From Bdellovibrionales bacterium (lineage in GTDB: Bacteria > Bdellovibrionota > UBA1018), in contig JAFEAP010000025.1 in the NCBI GenBank assembly GCA_018266355.1, positions 62,001-126,000 of the forward strand: a stretch of 64,000 bases of DNA, in the 5' to 3' direction. The position numbers and the translations under genes are program-made. The notes under the pieces were generated by a model. That model was not told where the DNA came from and searched no databases. It saw only the letters and a list, made by a program, of their open reading frames with translations. This document shows positions 54,490-63,283 of the stretch, one piece after another (position 1 is the stretch's first letter; the number at the start of each line of letters is the position of its first letter).

Positions 54490-56217
54490 TCAGCCGAGCC
54501 CGCGGTCGGTGCGCAGAACGGGCATTTTTCCCGACTGCCATTCCTTGCGCGCTTTCGAGCGTTGGAGTTTTCCGCTCGAGGTTTTCGGAATCGTCCCGCG
54601 CGGGACATACACGAGCGTCGGGTGGGGCAGTCCGAGTTCCTGGAGGAGGAGAGCCCGGGCGGCCTGGGACACTTGACGCATGTCCTCCTCGCCGTCCGCG
54701 CCTTCCTTGAGTTCGATCAGCACGACGAATTGGTTTTCGTCTTCCTCGACGGCCGGCACCCCGAACGCGATCACCCGACCCGCACGAACCCGGGAATCCG
54801 ACTCGGCGACGATCATTTCGGCGTCCTGCGGATAGAGATTCCGACCGCGGAACGTAATCATGTCGTCCATGCGGCCGAGGATGACGAGTTCCTCGCCGTC
54901 CGGAGGCCCCAGGATCAAACCGAGGTCTCCCGTCCTTAACCACTCGCGCTCCGATCCCCGCAGGTTCGCGCGGAATTTCGCCGCCGAATTCTCGGGTTGG
55001 CCGAAGTAACCCGAGGCCTTACTCGCGGAGTCGACCCACACCTCGCCCGCCTCGCCGCGAGGAACGGAAACGCCCGTCGCCGGATCGACGATCTCGACGT
55101 GTACGCTCGGCGCTATCCTTCCGCACCCGATCAGTTCGACTTCTTCTTTCCTACCGTCGAGTTTCTTCCGAAACCTTTTCTTTCCGAAAAGCGTGACGGC
55201 CACGGTGTGTTCGGCGAGTCCGTAGGAAGGGCAGAACGCCTCGGGCCTCATCCCCGATCTCGAGAAGGCGGCCGTGAACGCTTCGATCGTGCGGACGCGG
55301 ATCGGCTCCGCCGCGCAAATCGCGGCGACGAGCGGTCGGAAGTCCCAGCCGGCGCGCTGTTCGTCGGTCGTGTTACGGGCGAAGAGCCAGTATCCGAAAT
55401 CGGGCGCGCCGATATGGGTCGCGCGGAATCGGTGGATGAGCTCGCCCCAAAGCGCGGGACGACGAAGGAAACCCGCGGCCGAGAAGGAAACGTAATGATG
55501 GTTCCCGACGAGCGCGTTGAAAATCCCGCCGATCATCGCGAAGTCGTGGAAGTGCGGCATCCAAAACAGCGCAACCGAATCCGGCCGACCGAGGCCGAGT
55601 TCCTCGCGGGTGAGGACGGTCTGGTGGTGGATATTCCCGAACGTCACGCAGACGCCGCGGGCCGCGCGCGTCGAGCCGGAAGTATATTGGAGGAATGCCA
55701 CGTCGTCGGCCGACGGGTAGACGATCTCGGAGGGATCGAGCGCCTTCGGCCCGGGCGGGTCGGTCACGATCCACGGAAGGTCCGGCCACTTCGGAGCGTT
55801 CCCGAGCGCGCCGAGTACCCGGCCGAACGTGCGGGTGCGCGAGTAACGGCGGCAGGTCAGCTGGGCGGCGGCCCGGCAGTCGAGCGCGATGCCCGTATAT
55901 CCCGGAAGTCCCGCCTCGGGTCGAAGCGGCCACGGCGGAGAAACCGGAGCCGGAACGATTCCGAGCAATAGACAAGCGAGCATCGCCTCGACGAACTCGA
56001 GACCCGGAGGATACACGAGGACGACGCGGTCTCCTTTCTTCAATCCGTGCTCGACTTTGAGGGCATGCGCGATCCGAAGCGCGTTCTCGTAAACTTCCCG
56101 ACAAGTCAGAGTCGAGACCGTTTTTCCTATTTCGTCCGCGTAAGTGAAGATCAATCGGTCGGGGTTCCGATCCGCATTCGACTTCACCCACTCCGGGATC
56201 GATCGAAACGCGGTCAC
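54490..56217 (-). CDS. Fatty acyl-AMP ligase (FAAL)
   Basis: 575 residues from the GTG at 56217 that overlaps the upstream stop. FAAL-type motifs are WMPHFHDFAMIGGIF (219-233; cf. WLPxxHDMGLIGG) and YGLAEHTVAVTLFG, followed by LRTGDLGLIL and the C-terminal PKTSSGKLQRSK with the catalytic Lys. The phosphate loop reads YTSGSTRAARG, with Arg-Ala-Ala-Arg where Gly-x-Pro-Lys is usual. FAALs form acyl-adenylates and hand the acyl group to an acyl carrier protein, not to CoA. The ACP at the head of this operon is the likely acceptor. Confidence 0.88.
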   Translation of the reverse strand: MTAFRSIPEWVKSNADRNPDRLIFTYADEIGKTVSTLTCREVYENALRIAHALKVEHGLKKGDRVVLVYPPGLEFVEAMLACLLLGIVPAPVSPPWPLRPEAGLPGYTGIALDCRAAAQLTCRRYSRTRTFGRVLGALGNAPKWPDLPWIVTDPPGPKALDPSEIVYPSADDVAFLQYTSGSTRAARGVCVTFGNIHHQTVLTREELGLGRPDSVALFWMPHFHDFAMIGGIFNALVGNHHYVSFSAAGFLRRPALWGELIHRFRATHIGAPDFGYWLFARNTTDEQRAGWDFRPLVAAICAAEPIRVRTIEAFTAAFSRSGMRPEAFCPSYGLAEHTVAVTLFGKKRFRKKLDGRKEEVELIGCGRIAPSVHVEIVDPATGVSVPRGEAGEVWVDSASKASGYFGQPENSAAKFRANLRGSEREWLRTGDLGLILGPPDGEELVILGRMDDMITFRGRNLYPQDAEMIVAESDSRVRAGRVIAFGVPAVEEDENQFVVLIELKEGADGEEDMRQVSQAARALLLQELGLPHPTLVYVPRGTIPKTSSGKLQRSKARKEWQSGKMPVLRTDRGLG

Positions 56218-56801
56218 TTTCCACCTCCCACGAACGAACGGACCGCACGCCACGGCGTGATCGCGCTCCAAAGAAGGAGCACGCTAAGAATCATCCGGGT
56301 CCGCCCGTAGACGAACAGTCGGGACGGTAGACCGAACGAGGAGGGTCCGGCGTAAAGCGTTTTCGGGCCGAGCCCGGTATAGAATTTATCGAGTCGCTCG
56401 CTTTGATTGTGACCGAGCAGAAAAGGCTTCCCCGTCGCGAGGACGCCGAGGACGGTCCTCGGCCAAAACCGGGAGGCCATGAAGAGCGCGGTCACTTCGG
56501 GCCGTTTCCACGCGACGGTGATCTCGCAGCAATCCGCCCACGTCTTTCCGCCGGGGACGACGAGTTTCGCGCGCGCTTCCGCCGGAACGAACTCGAGGAG
56601 ACGAAGCCGCGGACCGATCGCGAGGGTGTAGCCCGCGACCATCTCGCCATTCCGATCGAAAACGCCGAAAGGCATGCTGGCACGGAGGTATTCGACCGGT
56701 AAGTCCGCCGTCCTTCCTTTCGACTCGCGAGCGAAGACTTCCGCGAACGACGCGCGATAACGCTCGAATTCGGTTTCGGTACGAAGGCGCTTAAACCGCA
56801 C
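56214..56801 (-). CDS. GNAT-like N-acyltransferase-type protein
   Basis: 195 residues. MRFKRLRTETEFERYRASFA, then PFGVFDRNGEMVAGYTLAIG, and a later CCEITVAWKRPEVTALFMA, have the strand/helix rhythm of the GNAT acyltransferase fold, close to N-acyl amino acid synthase types. The classic Q/RxxGxG/A motif is not clear. A hydrophobic stretch near the C-terminus (MILSVLLLWSAITPW) could associate with the membrane. It overlaps PlsC by 11 bases and the FAAL by four. Role probably acyl transfer, by context. Confidence 0.5.
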   Translation of the reverse strand: MRFKRLRTETEFERYRASFAEVFARESKGRTADLPVEYLRASMPFGVFDRNGEMVAGYTLAIGPRLRLLEFVPAEARAKLVVPGGKTWADCCEITVAWKRPEVTALFMASRFWPRTVLGVLATGKPFLLGHNQSERLDKFYTGLGPKTLYAGPSSFGLPSRLFVYGRTRMILSVLLLWSAITPWRAVRSFVGGGK

Positions 56802-57969
56802 GCGTCGTCCTCCGGTCGAAGGCGTAAGTCCATACCGCGCGGCTGTCGTCCGGGAGACGCAACGCGATCCTCTGCCGCCGAGTACGAATTAAGATCAAGT
56901 CGCCCCAGTCCATCGTATGCGCGACGACGTCGGCGATCGGTACCTGCCAGGTTCCGACGGAAAGGATTCCGCCCGCGAGGGCGAGTTTACCCCGCGTCAC
57001 CGGTTTCCACTGCGGTTTCGAGGCGTCGATCACGGAAACCTCCCCGAGTCCGATAAGATCGACGGTCCCCTTCGACCAACGCCGATCGAGCGCGGACCGG
57101 ACTTTCGCCCAAGCCTCCGCGATCGAAAACTCTCCGGCCGGACCGCGGAGGCGATTTTCACCGGAAACCTCCCACCGTCCGCCGCAACCCGCGCAAACGA
57201 GCGCCTCGTCCGAGTCCTCGAGCGCGTCGTCCGCGCCGCACGCGAAGCAAAACCTCAAGAACCGCGCGAGCCCTTCCGCGAGGTTCTTTCCCGTCGCCGG
57301 CCATCGCACGCATTCGTCCGGGTCGACCCGGATTCGTTCGGCGACGTACGCCTCGACGTTCGAGTCGGTCGCCTCCGCGCCCTCGAATTTTCTCGGAGGA
57401 TCGATTTCGATCCGAAGACGGGTCCGCCGAGGAGACTTCGCCCAAGCCGGCCAAAGTCGATCGCCGTTGATCAGTCGCACGGTCACGAGGGGAACCTCGA
57501 GGTAACGCACGAGATCGCCGAGTCCCGGTTGGAGCGGGAGCGGAATTCCGTCCCAAGGAAACTGGCCTTCGGGGAAGGTCGCGACGCTTCCGCCGACGCC
57601 GCACCACCGCTTCATCATCCGCATCGCGCGGGCGTCCGGCTCGAGCTTTCGTTTCGGAATCTGGCCGAGCCAAGCGGCGAAGCGCGCGGCCGGGCGATCG
57701 GCCATGAACGGCTCGGTGACGAGGAAGTGCGGAACCATCCGTGCGTAAAACGTGAGCAAGACCGGATCGAACGGACACGCATGATTCATGAGGACGAGGT
57801 ACGGCCCTCCGTCCAAATGCTCGCGACCGACGACCTCCACCCCGGCGACGTATCTTCGAAGCAAGACCCGAACGATCGGGCCGACGATGCGAAGGAGACC
57901 GTTCAAACGGCACCGCGCAAAGCGCGTCGGCTCGATCGGCGGAACGGCGGGATTCAACTCGACGTACAT
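56791..57969 (-). CDS. PlsC-type acyltransferase with appended zinc ribbon
   Basis: 392 residues. The acyltransferase core has NHACPFD (His63, Asp68: the NHxxxxD motif) and FPEG (132-135). After residue 235 come two CxxC pairs, CFACG (Cys241, Cys244) and CAGCG (Cys259, Cys262), a zinc ribbon not usual in PlsC, and then a beta-rich C-terminal domain of about 110 residues. The core is that of 1-acyl-glycerol-3-phosphate acyltransferases, but the additions suggest another acceptor. Overlap with the GNAT-like gene indicates a joint pathway. Confidence 0.82.
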   Translation of the reverse strand: MYVELNPAVPPIEPTRFARCRLNGLLRIVGPIVRVLLRRYVAGVEVVGREHLDGGPYLVLMNHACPFDPVLLTFYARMVPHFLVTEPFMADRPAARFAAWLGQIPKRKLEPDARAMRMMKRWCGVGGSVATFPEGQFPWDGIPLPLQPGLGDLVRYLEVPLVTVRLINGDRLWPAWAKSPRRTRLRIEIDPPRKFEGAEATDSNVEAYVAERIRVDPDECVRWPATGKNLAEGLARFLRFCFACGADDALEDSDEALVCAGCGGRWEVSGENRLRGPAGEFSIAEAWAKVRSALDRRWSKGTVDLIGLGEVSVIDASKPQWKPVTRGKLALAGGILSVGTWQVPIADVVAHTMDWGDLILIRTRRQRIALRLPDDSRAVWTYAFDRRTTRAV

Positions 57970-57982
57970 GCCGGTCCCTCGC

Positions 57983-59053
57983 CTATTTGAAGTGCGGAAA
58001 GACGTCTTCGGCCATTGTGCGGATCGATTCCATGATGAGCTCGTGGGGCTGGGTCCCCGTTTGCATCATGAACACGAGTTCGTCGACTCCGGCGTCCTTG
58101 AACCGTTGGATGGTTTCGCGAGCGCAAGCCGGGTCTCCGATGACGGTCGAGAGTTGGGTCCCCGGCTTATTCCTCGTCGAACGAAAAGCCTCGAGCGTCC
58201 GTTCGGTCGGCATCTGACGACCGCCGACGACGCCGCCGGTCGGACGTTTCTCCGTGAGGTAATAATGCATCATCGAACGGAGGAAATAGGTCGATCCGCG
58301 CAATCCGTACTCGGAGGCCTTCTTGTCGTCGCGCAGGACGAGGGCGGCCGGATTGCAGCAGAAACGGTTCGTGACGGACTCCCCGGCGGGTTTCGCCCGC
58401 GCGATCGCCGCTCGGTAATCGTTCACGCGTTCCTTCAAGACCGAGTCTTCGTAAAGCGCGAAGTTCAAGACGCCGAGGCCGAGCTCGCCCGCTCCGACCG
58501 CGAGCTCCGGTCGACTGCAGGCCGCGAAAATCGGGGGGTGCGGATCCTGGACCGGCTTCGGAATGATCCGTGTGGGCGGGATTTTGTAAAACTTCCCGTC
58601 CCACTCGAAGATCTCCTCCCGCCACATCCTCGGAATCATATGGAGCGCCTCGAGCCACTGACTCTCGAGCGTCGAAGGATCGAGTTCGAACGCGCCTTGC
58701 TCGACCTTCGTGCCGGATTTCCCGGTACCCCAAATCACGCGGCCGCCGCTCAGGATGTCGAGCGTCGCGATCCGTTCGGCGACGCGGATGGGGTGATTAT
58801 ACCGTCCAGGCAGGAGCGTGACGCCGTGACCGATGGCGATCTTTTTCGTCCGCGCGGCGACGAAACTCAGGAAAATCTCGGGCGCCGAGCAGTGCGCGTA
58901 TTCGTAGAGTCCGTGGTGTTCGACCGCCCATACGCCGTCGAATCCGACCGAGTCCGCGAGTTCGGCCTGGGCGAGACAGTCGCGAAAGAGCTGCGCCTCG
59001 CTCGCCCGCGTCGGATCGGCGATCTGCATCTCGAAGAAGAGCGAAAACTTCAT
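57983..59053 (-). CDS. Luciferase-like flavin-dependent monooxygenase (LLM class)
   Basis: 356 residues from the ATG at 59053, which overlaps the upstream stop (ATGA). MKFSLFFEMQ, DSVGFDGVWAVEHH, GHGVTLLPGRYNHPIRVAER and ATLDILSGGRVIWGTGKSG are typical of bacterial luciferase-like FMN enzymes. The substrate is not readable. In this operon it probably oxidises an ACP-bound or free acyl chain. No electron-supplying reductase gene is adjacent. Confidence 0.88.
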   Translation of the reverse strand: MKFSLFFEMQIADPTRASEAQLFRDCLAQAELADSVGFDGVWAVEHHGLYEYAHCSAPEIFLSFVAARTKKIAIGHGVTLLPGRYNHPIRVAERIATLDILSGGRVIWGTGKSGTKVEQGAFELDPSTLESQWLEALHMIPRMWREEIFEWDGKFYKIPPTRIIPKPVQDPHPPIFAACSRPELAVGAGELGLGVLNFALYEDSVLKERVNDYRAAIARAKPAGESVTNRFCCNPAALVLRDDKKASEYGLRGSTYFLRSMMHYYLTEKRPTGGVVGGRQMPTERTLEAFRSTRNKPGTQLSTVIGDPACARETIQRFKDAGVDELVFMMQTGTQPHELIMESIRTMAEDVFPHFK

Positions 59054-60222
59054 TTCGCTCCCAGCTCCGAACGAAGCGAACCGAGGCGACCGACGGTGTC
59101 CGCGATCAGCATCTTCTGGATCGCGCCGGTCCCTTCGTAGATCTGAAGCACCTTCGAATCCCGCACGAGCTTTTCGGCGAGTCCCGATTCGAGGTATCCG
59201 CTCGCGCCGAGCATTTCGACCACGCCGTTCGTTACCCGCGAGGCCATGTTTCCTCCGGCGAGTTTCGCCGCGCTCGAGAACTTCGTCGCTTCCGGTCCGG
59301 AGGAGACTTCCCAGCACGCGCGCCAGGTGAGCGCGCGGACCATCTCGATGTCCGTTTCGATCTCGGCGAGGCGGAATCGGAAATCCTGTTGTTGGATGAG
59401 CGGGTTACCGTCGCCGATCAGGCGCGAGTGCCCGAAGAGCTTCGCGAGGTCCCTCGCTCGTCGCGCGACCCCGACCGACATCGCGGCCACGCCGACTCGG
59501 CTCGGCCGAAGCGAACGCAACCCGATCTGCGCGCCCTGCCCGATCTTCCCGATCTGATCGCCGGCCGGGACGAATACGTCCTTGAAAACGACTTGGCCGG
59601 TATCTCCCGCGCGCTGACCCATTTTCCTGTACGGGTTGGTCGCTTCGACTCCCTTCGCGTCGCGCGGGACCACGAAGCAGGTCAATCCCGGGGGACCCGG
59701 ATCGACACGCGCGAAGACGCTGTAGATCGAGGCGACCGTCGCGTTCGAAATCGTCGACTTGGTTCCGTTCAGGACGAAGCCGCCGTCGACCGGTCGCGCG
59801 GTCGTCGTCGCGGGGCGGCCGAGCATGTTCGAACTGCCTTCCGGCTCCGACCATGCGTGCGAGGCGAAACGAAGCTCCTTCGTCAGCGGGCGGATGAAAC
59901 GCTCTTTCTGTTCGTCGGTCCCGAACCCGAGGATCGCCCGGGTCGCCAGCAGCATGAGGAAGGTCGAAGTCGCGACGCCGAGATCGCCGTAGGCGAACTC
60001 CTCGGCCGCGAGGACGAGATCAAAGAGGGACTTCCCGCCGCCGCCGTATTCCTTCGGAATCGCCGCCGTGACGAATCCTTCACGGAAAGCCTGTTCGTAG
60101 AGATCGCGCGGAAAGTGCCCGTGCGTATCCAGATCGGTGCGAGGGAGAATGTGCTTCGCCGCGAATTCCCGGGCCCGACTGCGCCAGCGGAGCTGCTCGT
60201 CGGTCAGCGAGAAGTCGACCAT
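59050..60222 (-). CDS. Acyl-CoA dehydrogenase-family flavoprotein
   Basis: 390 residues. Opens MVDFSLTDEQLRWRSRAREF, has FASHAWSEPEGSSN and ends LQIYEGTGAIQKMLI, where Glu363 is the catalytic base position of medium-chain-type enzymes. It therefore should desaturate an acyl thioester between C2 and C3. With an ACP one base upstream and a FAAL in the operon, the substrate is likely acyl-ACP and not acyl-CoA. The end overlaps the monooxygenase start. Confidence 0.92.
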   Translation of the reverse strand: MVDFSLTDEQLRWRSRAREFAAKHILPRTDLDTHGHFPRDLYEQAFREGFVTAAIPKEYGGGGKSLFDLVLAAEEFAYGDLGVATSTFLMLLATRAILGFGTDEQKERFIRPLTKELRFASHAWSEPEGSSNMLGRPATTTARPVDGGFVLNGTKSTISNATVASIYSVFARVDPGPPGLTCFVVPRDAKGVEATNPYRKMGQRAGDTGQVVFKDVFVPAGDQIGKIGQGAQIGLRSLRPSRVGVAAMSVGVARRARDLAKLFGHSRLIGDGNPLIQQQDFRFRLAEIETDIEMVRALTWRACWEVSSGPEATKFSSAAKLAGGNMASRVTNGVVEMLGASGYLESGLAEKLVRDSKVLQIYEGTGAIQKMLIADTVGRLGSLRSELGAK

Positions 60223-60223
60223 G

Positions 60224-60526
60224 TCAGGCCTTCATCTTTTTATCGGCGGTGAGCAGCTGGATCTCGCTCAGGAAATCGCCGACGGAATAGAGATCGAAGA
60301 GCGAAACGCTCGAAGTATCGATGTCGAGTCTTTCTTCGATGGCTACGAGGAGCCACGTCATCTGGAGCGAGTCCCATCCGAGAGCCGAGAGCGGCGAATC
60401 GGGAGTGACGTCCTTGTTCACGATCGTACGGAGTTTCGAAAGCTCCTGGGCGTCGCCCGGACTCGCCTTCGCGATCCGTTCGGTGACCACTTCCCTTAAA
60501 ATCGAAAGAATCTCTTCCTGAGACAT
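60224..60526 (-). CDS. Acyl carrier protein
   Basis: 100 residues from the ATG at 60526. LGWDSLQMTWLL (from residue 49) contains the DSL phosphopantetheine site, Ser53. Flanking helices are acidic and typical of type II carrier proteins, with about 20 extra residues compared with AcpP. The start has no ribosome site but lies seven bases from a TTGCAA-17-TAGAAT promoter, so the mRNA may be leaderless. It heads the operon and is the probable carrier for the FAAL product. Confidence 0.88.
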   Translation of the reverse strand: MSQEEILSILREVVTERIAKASPGDAQELSKLRTIVNKDVTPDSPLSALGWDSLQMTWLLVAIEERLDIDTSSVSLFDLYSVGDFLSEIQLLTADKKMKA

Positions 60527-60533
60527 GTGTAAA

Positions 60534-60585
60534 ATTCTAGCGAAGCGGGGATCGGTTTGCAAGAAACCGGATTTCCCTCTACGCT
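60534..60585. promoter_or_regulatory. Divergent promoters sharing a palindromic -35
   Basis: TTGCAA (60557-60562) reads the same on both strands. Leftward, 17 bases later, is TAGAAT (60539-60534), seven bases before the ACP ATG. Rightward, 17 bases later, is TACGCT (60580-60585), eight bases before the ATG of the LolA-like gene. The leftward -10 is good, the rightward one weaker. Confidence 0.55.
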
Positions 60586-60593
60586 AAATCTAT

Positions 60594-61337
60594 ATGATTT
60601 TCCTCGGAATATTCATGCTTTTCGCGGGGAACGCGCACGCCGCGGCTCCCGACGCCTCCGCGCTCGTCCGCCGAGAGGAAAACCACATCTTCGGGAAGAG
60701 CCTACGCGCGAAGGTGACGATGCTAGTCGATCCCGACGGCATTTCCCGGACGCTCGAGTTCCGGTTCTGGTCGCGCGGATTCGATAGATCGCTGATCAAG
60801 ATTCTGAAGCCCGTCAAAGATTTGAACCTCGGGAACCTGAAGCTCGGAAAGCAGTTCTGGCAGTTCCTGCCGAAAGTCGACCAGGTGATCATCGTCCCCC
60901 AGAGCATGATGCTCCAAAGCTGGATGGGATCGGATTTCACGAATGACGACCTCGTAAAAGCGAGCCGGCTCTCGGTGGACTACTCACTGAAACTCACCGG
61001 CGAAGCGGAAGTCTCGGGTAAGAAGGTCTACGTCGTCGAAGCGATTCCTAAACCGGGCGCGGTGGTAGTTTGGGGGAAGATCGTCGAATACCTCTCCCAA
61101 TCCGATTCCGTCTTCGTGAAGCGAGAACTTTATGACGATAAGAAGGTACTCGTGAAGACCCTAACCGGGGCAGACTGGAAGACCTTCAACGGGCATACGA
61201 TCGCGACCACCCTGACCATGACGAATCACGCCGAAAACGGCCGGCGCACGATCATGAAGTACGCCGACGTCGTCTTCGACGAAGAACTCCCGGATTCGAC
61301 CTTCACCCAACAAAGGCTCCGGCGTCCGGTATACTAG
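60594..61337 (+). CDS. LolA-like outer-membrane lipoprotein-sorting family protein
   Basis: 247 residues with a signal peptide (MIFLGIFMLFAGNAHAAAP). The body has the LolA/LolB-like antiparallel pattern: KVTMLVDPDGISRTLEFRF, KLGKQFWQFLPKVDQVIIV and MGSDFTNDDLVKASRLSVDY, typical of the family often annotated as outer membrane lipoprotein-sorting protein. It would carry lipid or lipoprotein across the periplasm. It precedes a LolC/E-type permease by six bases. The start is probably leaderless. Confidence 0.82.
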   Translation: MIFLGIFMLFAGNAHAAAPDASALVRREENHIFGKSLRAKVTMLVDPDGISRTLEFRFWSRGFDRSLIKILKPVKDLNLGNLKLGKQFWQFLPKVDQVIIVPQSMMLQSWMGSDFTNDDLVKASRLSVDYSLKLTGEAEVSGKKVYVVEAIPKPGAVVVWGKIVEYLSQSDSVFVKRELYDDKKVLVKTLTGADWKTFNGHTIATTLTMTNHAENGRRTIMKYADVVFDEELPDSTFTQQRLRRPVY

Positions 61338-61343
61338 GACGAG

Positions 61344-62609
61344 ATGAACCGAAAAAACGCGCTCTTCAAACTCGCGGTCCGGAACGTCACGCGGAACTCG
61401 AAGAACAACCGGTTCGTGATCCTCTCGATCGCGTTCGGGCTCGCGACCGTCTTTTGGGTGAAGTGCATCTTTCTCGGGCACAACCAGAACATGATCAACG
61501 TCGCGACGTCGACGTTCATCGGCGGCGTCCAGATCCACGACCCCGCATTCTTGAAGTCGAAAGCGATCTCGCACCACTTCGCGGACGCGCCGGTCGAGGC
61601 CGTTCTTCGGACGGTTCCCGGCATCCGGTACTCGAAGCGGATCTTCTTTCCTTCGCTCCTCTCGACCGCGCGCGAGTCGAGCATGGGACTCCTTTACGGC
61701 ATCGACCCGAACGCCGAGGCCGAAGTCACCGATCTCCGTAAAAACCTGAAACGCGGCCGGTATCTCACTCCCGAGACGGGCGCGGCTTGTACCCGGAAAG
61801 AGATCTACATCAGCGAGAAGCTCGCCGAGAAGCTCAAGACCGACCTCGACGGGAAAATCGTCGTCATGGGCCAGGCGACCGACGGAACGACGGGGAACGA
61901 CCTCTTTCGGGTCGCCGGCATCTACGACTCGGGTTCCGGGGACTTCGACGAGAATCATTCGTTCGTGAACCTCGAATGCGCCCGCGAGCTCGTCGCTTTG
62001 CCCGGCGACGTGCACGAGATCGTCCTAAGGACCGACGACAAATCCGATCTCGACCGTCAAACCGAGATTCGCGGCCTCTTCTCGGCGCACCCGGAAACCG
62101 CGAACCTCGCCGTCACGACTTGGCGCGAGTTCGTGCCGAGCCTCGAGACGATGGTGCGCATGAATACGGGCGTTACGAACATGGTGATCTTCACCTTTTT
62201 CCTGATCACGAGTCTCGGCGTGGTGAACTCGATGCTCATGAGCGTCTTCGAACGCACCCAGGAATTCGGCATCATCCTCGCGCTCGGGATGACGCCCGCC
62301 CAGGTCACGCGCATCATCTTCTACGAAGGACTCGTCATCGCCCTCATCGCCGGGACCGTGAGCACGCTCGTCGGTTACGCGCTCGTTTCCTATCACCACC
62401 GTTTCGGGCTCGACATCACGCCCTTCATCGGTCAAGCGAAGAACTCGTTCGTCGGATACAAATTCACGACCCGGGTTTACCCGGTCATGGCGTGGAAGCT
62501 CTACCTCACGATCCTCGCCACCGAACTCGCGTTCCTCGTGACTGCGGGGATCTACCCGGCGCTCCGAGCGGCCCGCCTCGATCCGATGGAATCGATCCGG
62601 AGCCGATGA
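61344..62609 (+). CDS. ABC transporter permease, LolC/E-MacB type
   Basis: 421 residues with one N-terminal membrane helix (about 24-42), a large periplasmic domain, and three C-terminal helices (about 270-295, 320-345, 385-410). FKLAVRNVTRNSKNNRFVIL and FERTQEFGIILALGMTPAQV are the FtsX/MacB permease signatures. Overlap with the ATPase gene and proximity to the LolA-like gene suggest extraction of a lipid or lipoprotein from the inner membrane. Confidence 0.9.
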   Translation: MNRKNALFKLAVRNVTRNSKNNRFVILSIAFGLATVFWVKCIFLGHNQNMINVATSTFIGGVQIHDPAFLKSKAISHHFADAPVEAVLRTVPGIRYSKRIFFPSLLSTARESSMGLLYGIDPNAEAEVTDLRKNLKRGRYLTPETGAACTRKEIYISEKLAEKLKTDLDGKIVVMGQATDGTTGNDLFRVAGIYDSGSGDFDENHSFVNLECARELVALPGDVHEIVLRTDDKSDLDRQTEIRGLFSAHPETANLAVTTWREFVPSLETMVRMNTGVTNMVIFTFFLITSLGVVNSMLMSVFERTQEFGIILALGMTPAQVTRIIFYEGLVIALIAGTVSTLVGYALVSYHHRFGLDITPFIGQAKNSFVGYKFTTRVYPVMAWKLYLTILATELAFLVTAGIYPALRAARLDPMESIRSR

Positions 62610-63283
62610 TGGAATACGCGCTTCGCTTCCGGAACGTCACGAAGATCTACCCCGGCATCAGTCCGATCACCGCCCTTCGCGACGTCACCGTCGATCTCGA
62701 AGCCGGTTGTTTCGCGGCGCTGGTCGGGCCGTCCGGGTCGGGGAAAACGACGTTCCTGAACCTCGCCGCCGGCCTCGACGAACCCTCGTCCGGGACGATC
62801 GCGATCGGCGATCGGGAGTTGACCGGCCTATCGCTGCGCGAACGCGGCGCCTTTCGCAGTTTCCACGTCGGGTTCGTTTTCCAATCCTATAACCTCCTGA
62901 AAAACCTCACCGCCCGCGAGAACGTCGAACTGATCTCGATCGTACGCGGGGACGATCCCGAAAAGGTTCGACGTCGCGCCGACCGCGCGCTCGAACAAGT
63001 CGGGCTCGCCGACAAAGGCGCCTCCTTCCCGGCCGAGCTTTCGGGCGGCCAGCAGCAGCGCGTGGCGATCGCCCGCGCGCTCGTGACCGAACCGCGCATC
63101 GTATTCGCCGACGAACCGACGGCGAACCTCGACTACCAAACCGCCCACCAGCTAATCGAACTCTTCGAGCGGCTGAACCGCGAAGAGAAGACCGCCTTTC
63201 TCTTTTCCACCCACGACCCCCGGATGATCGACCGGGTTTCGCGGAAAATCATGATCAGCGACGGCGCCGTCGCCGGAGGATGA
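62606..63283 (+). CDS. ABC transporter ATPase, LolD/MacB type
   Basis: 225 residues from the ATG at 62606 overlapping the permease stop. Walker A is GPSGSGKTT (41-49), the Q-loop [19 protein letters not shown], signature LSGGQQQR (145-152), Walker [14 protein letters not shown]. The typical LolD/MacB length and NLL-TAREN wording are present. It powers the permease. The last base pairs overlap the desaturase start (ATGA). Confidence 0.94.
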   Translation: MMEYALRFRNVTKIYPGISPITALRDVTVDLEAGCFAALVGPSGSGKTTFLNLAAGLDEPSSGTIAIGDRELTGLSLRERGAFRSFHVGFVFQSYNLLKNLTARENVELISIVRGDDPEKVRRRADRALEQVGLADKGASFPAELSGGQQQRVAIARALVTEPRIVFADEPTANLDYQTAHQLIELFERLNREEKTAFLFSTHDPRMIDRVSRKIMISDGAVAGG

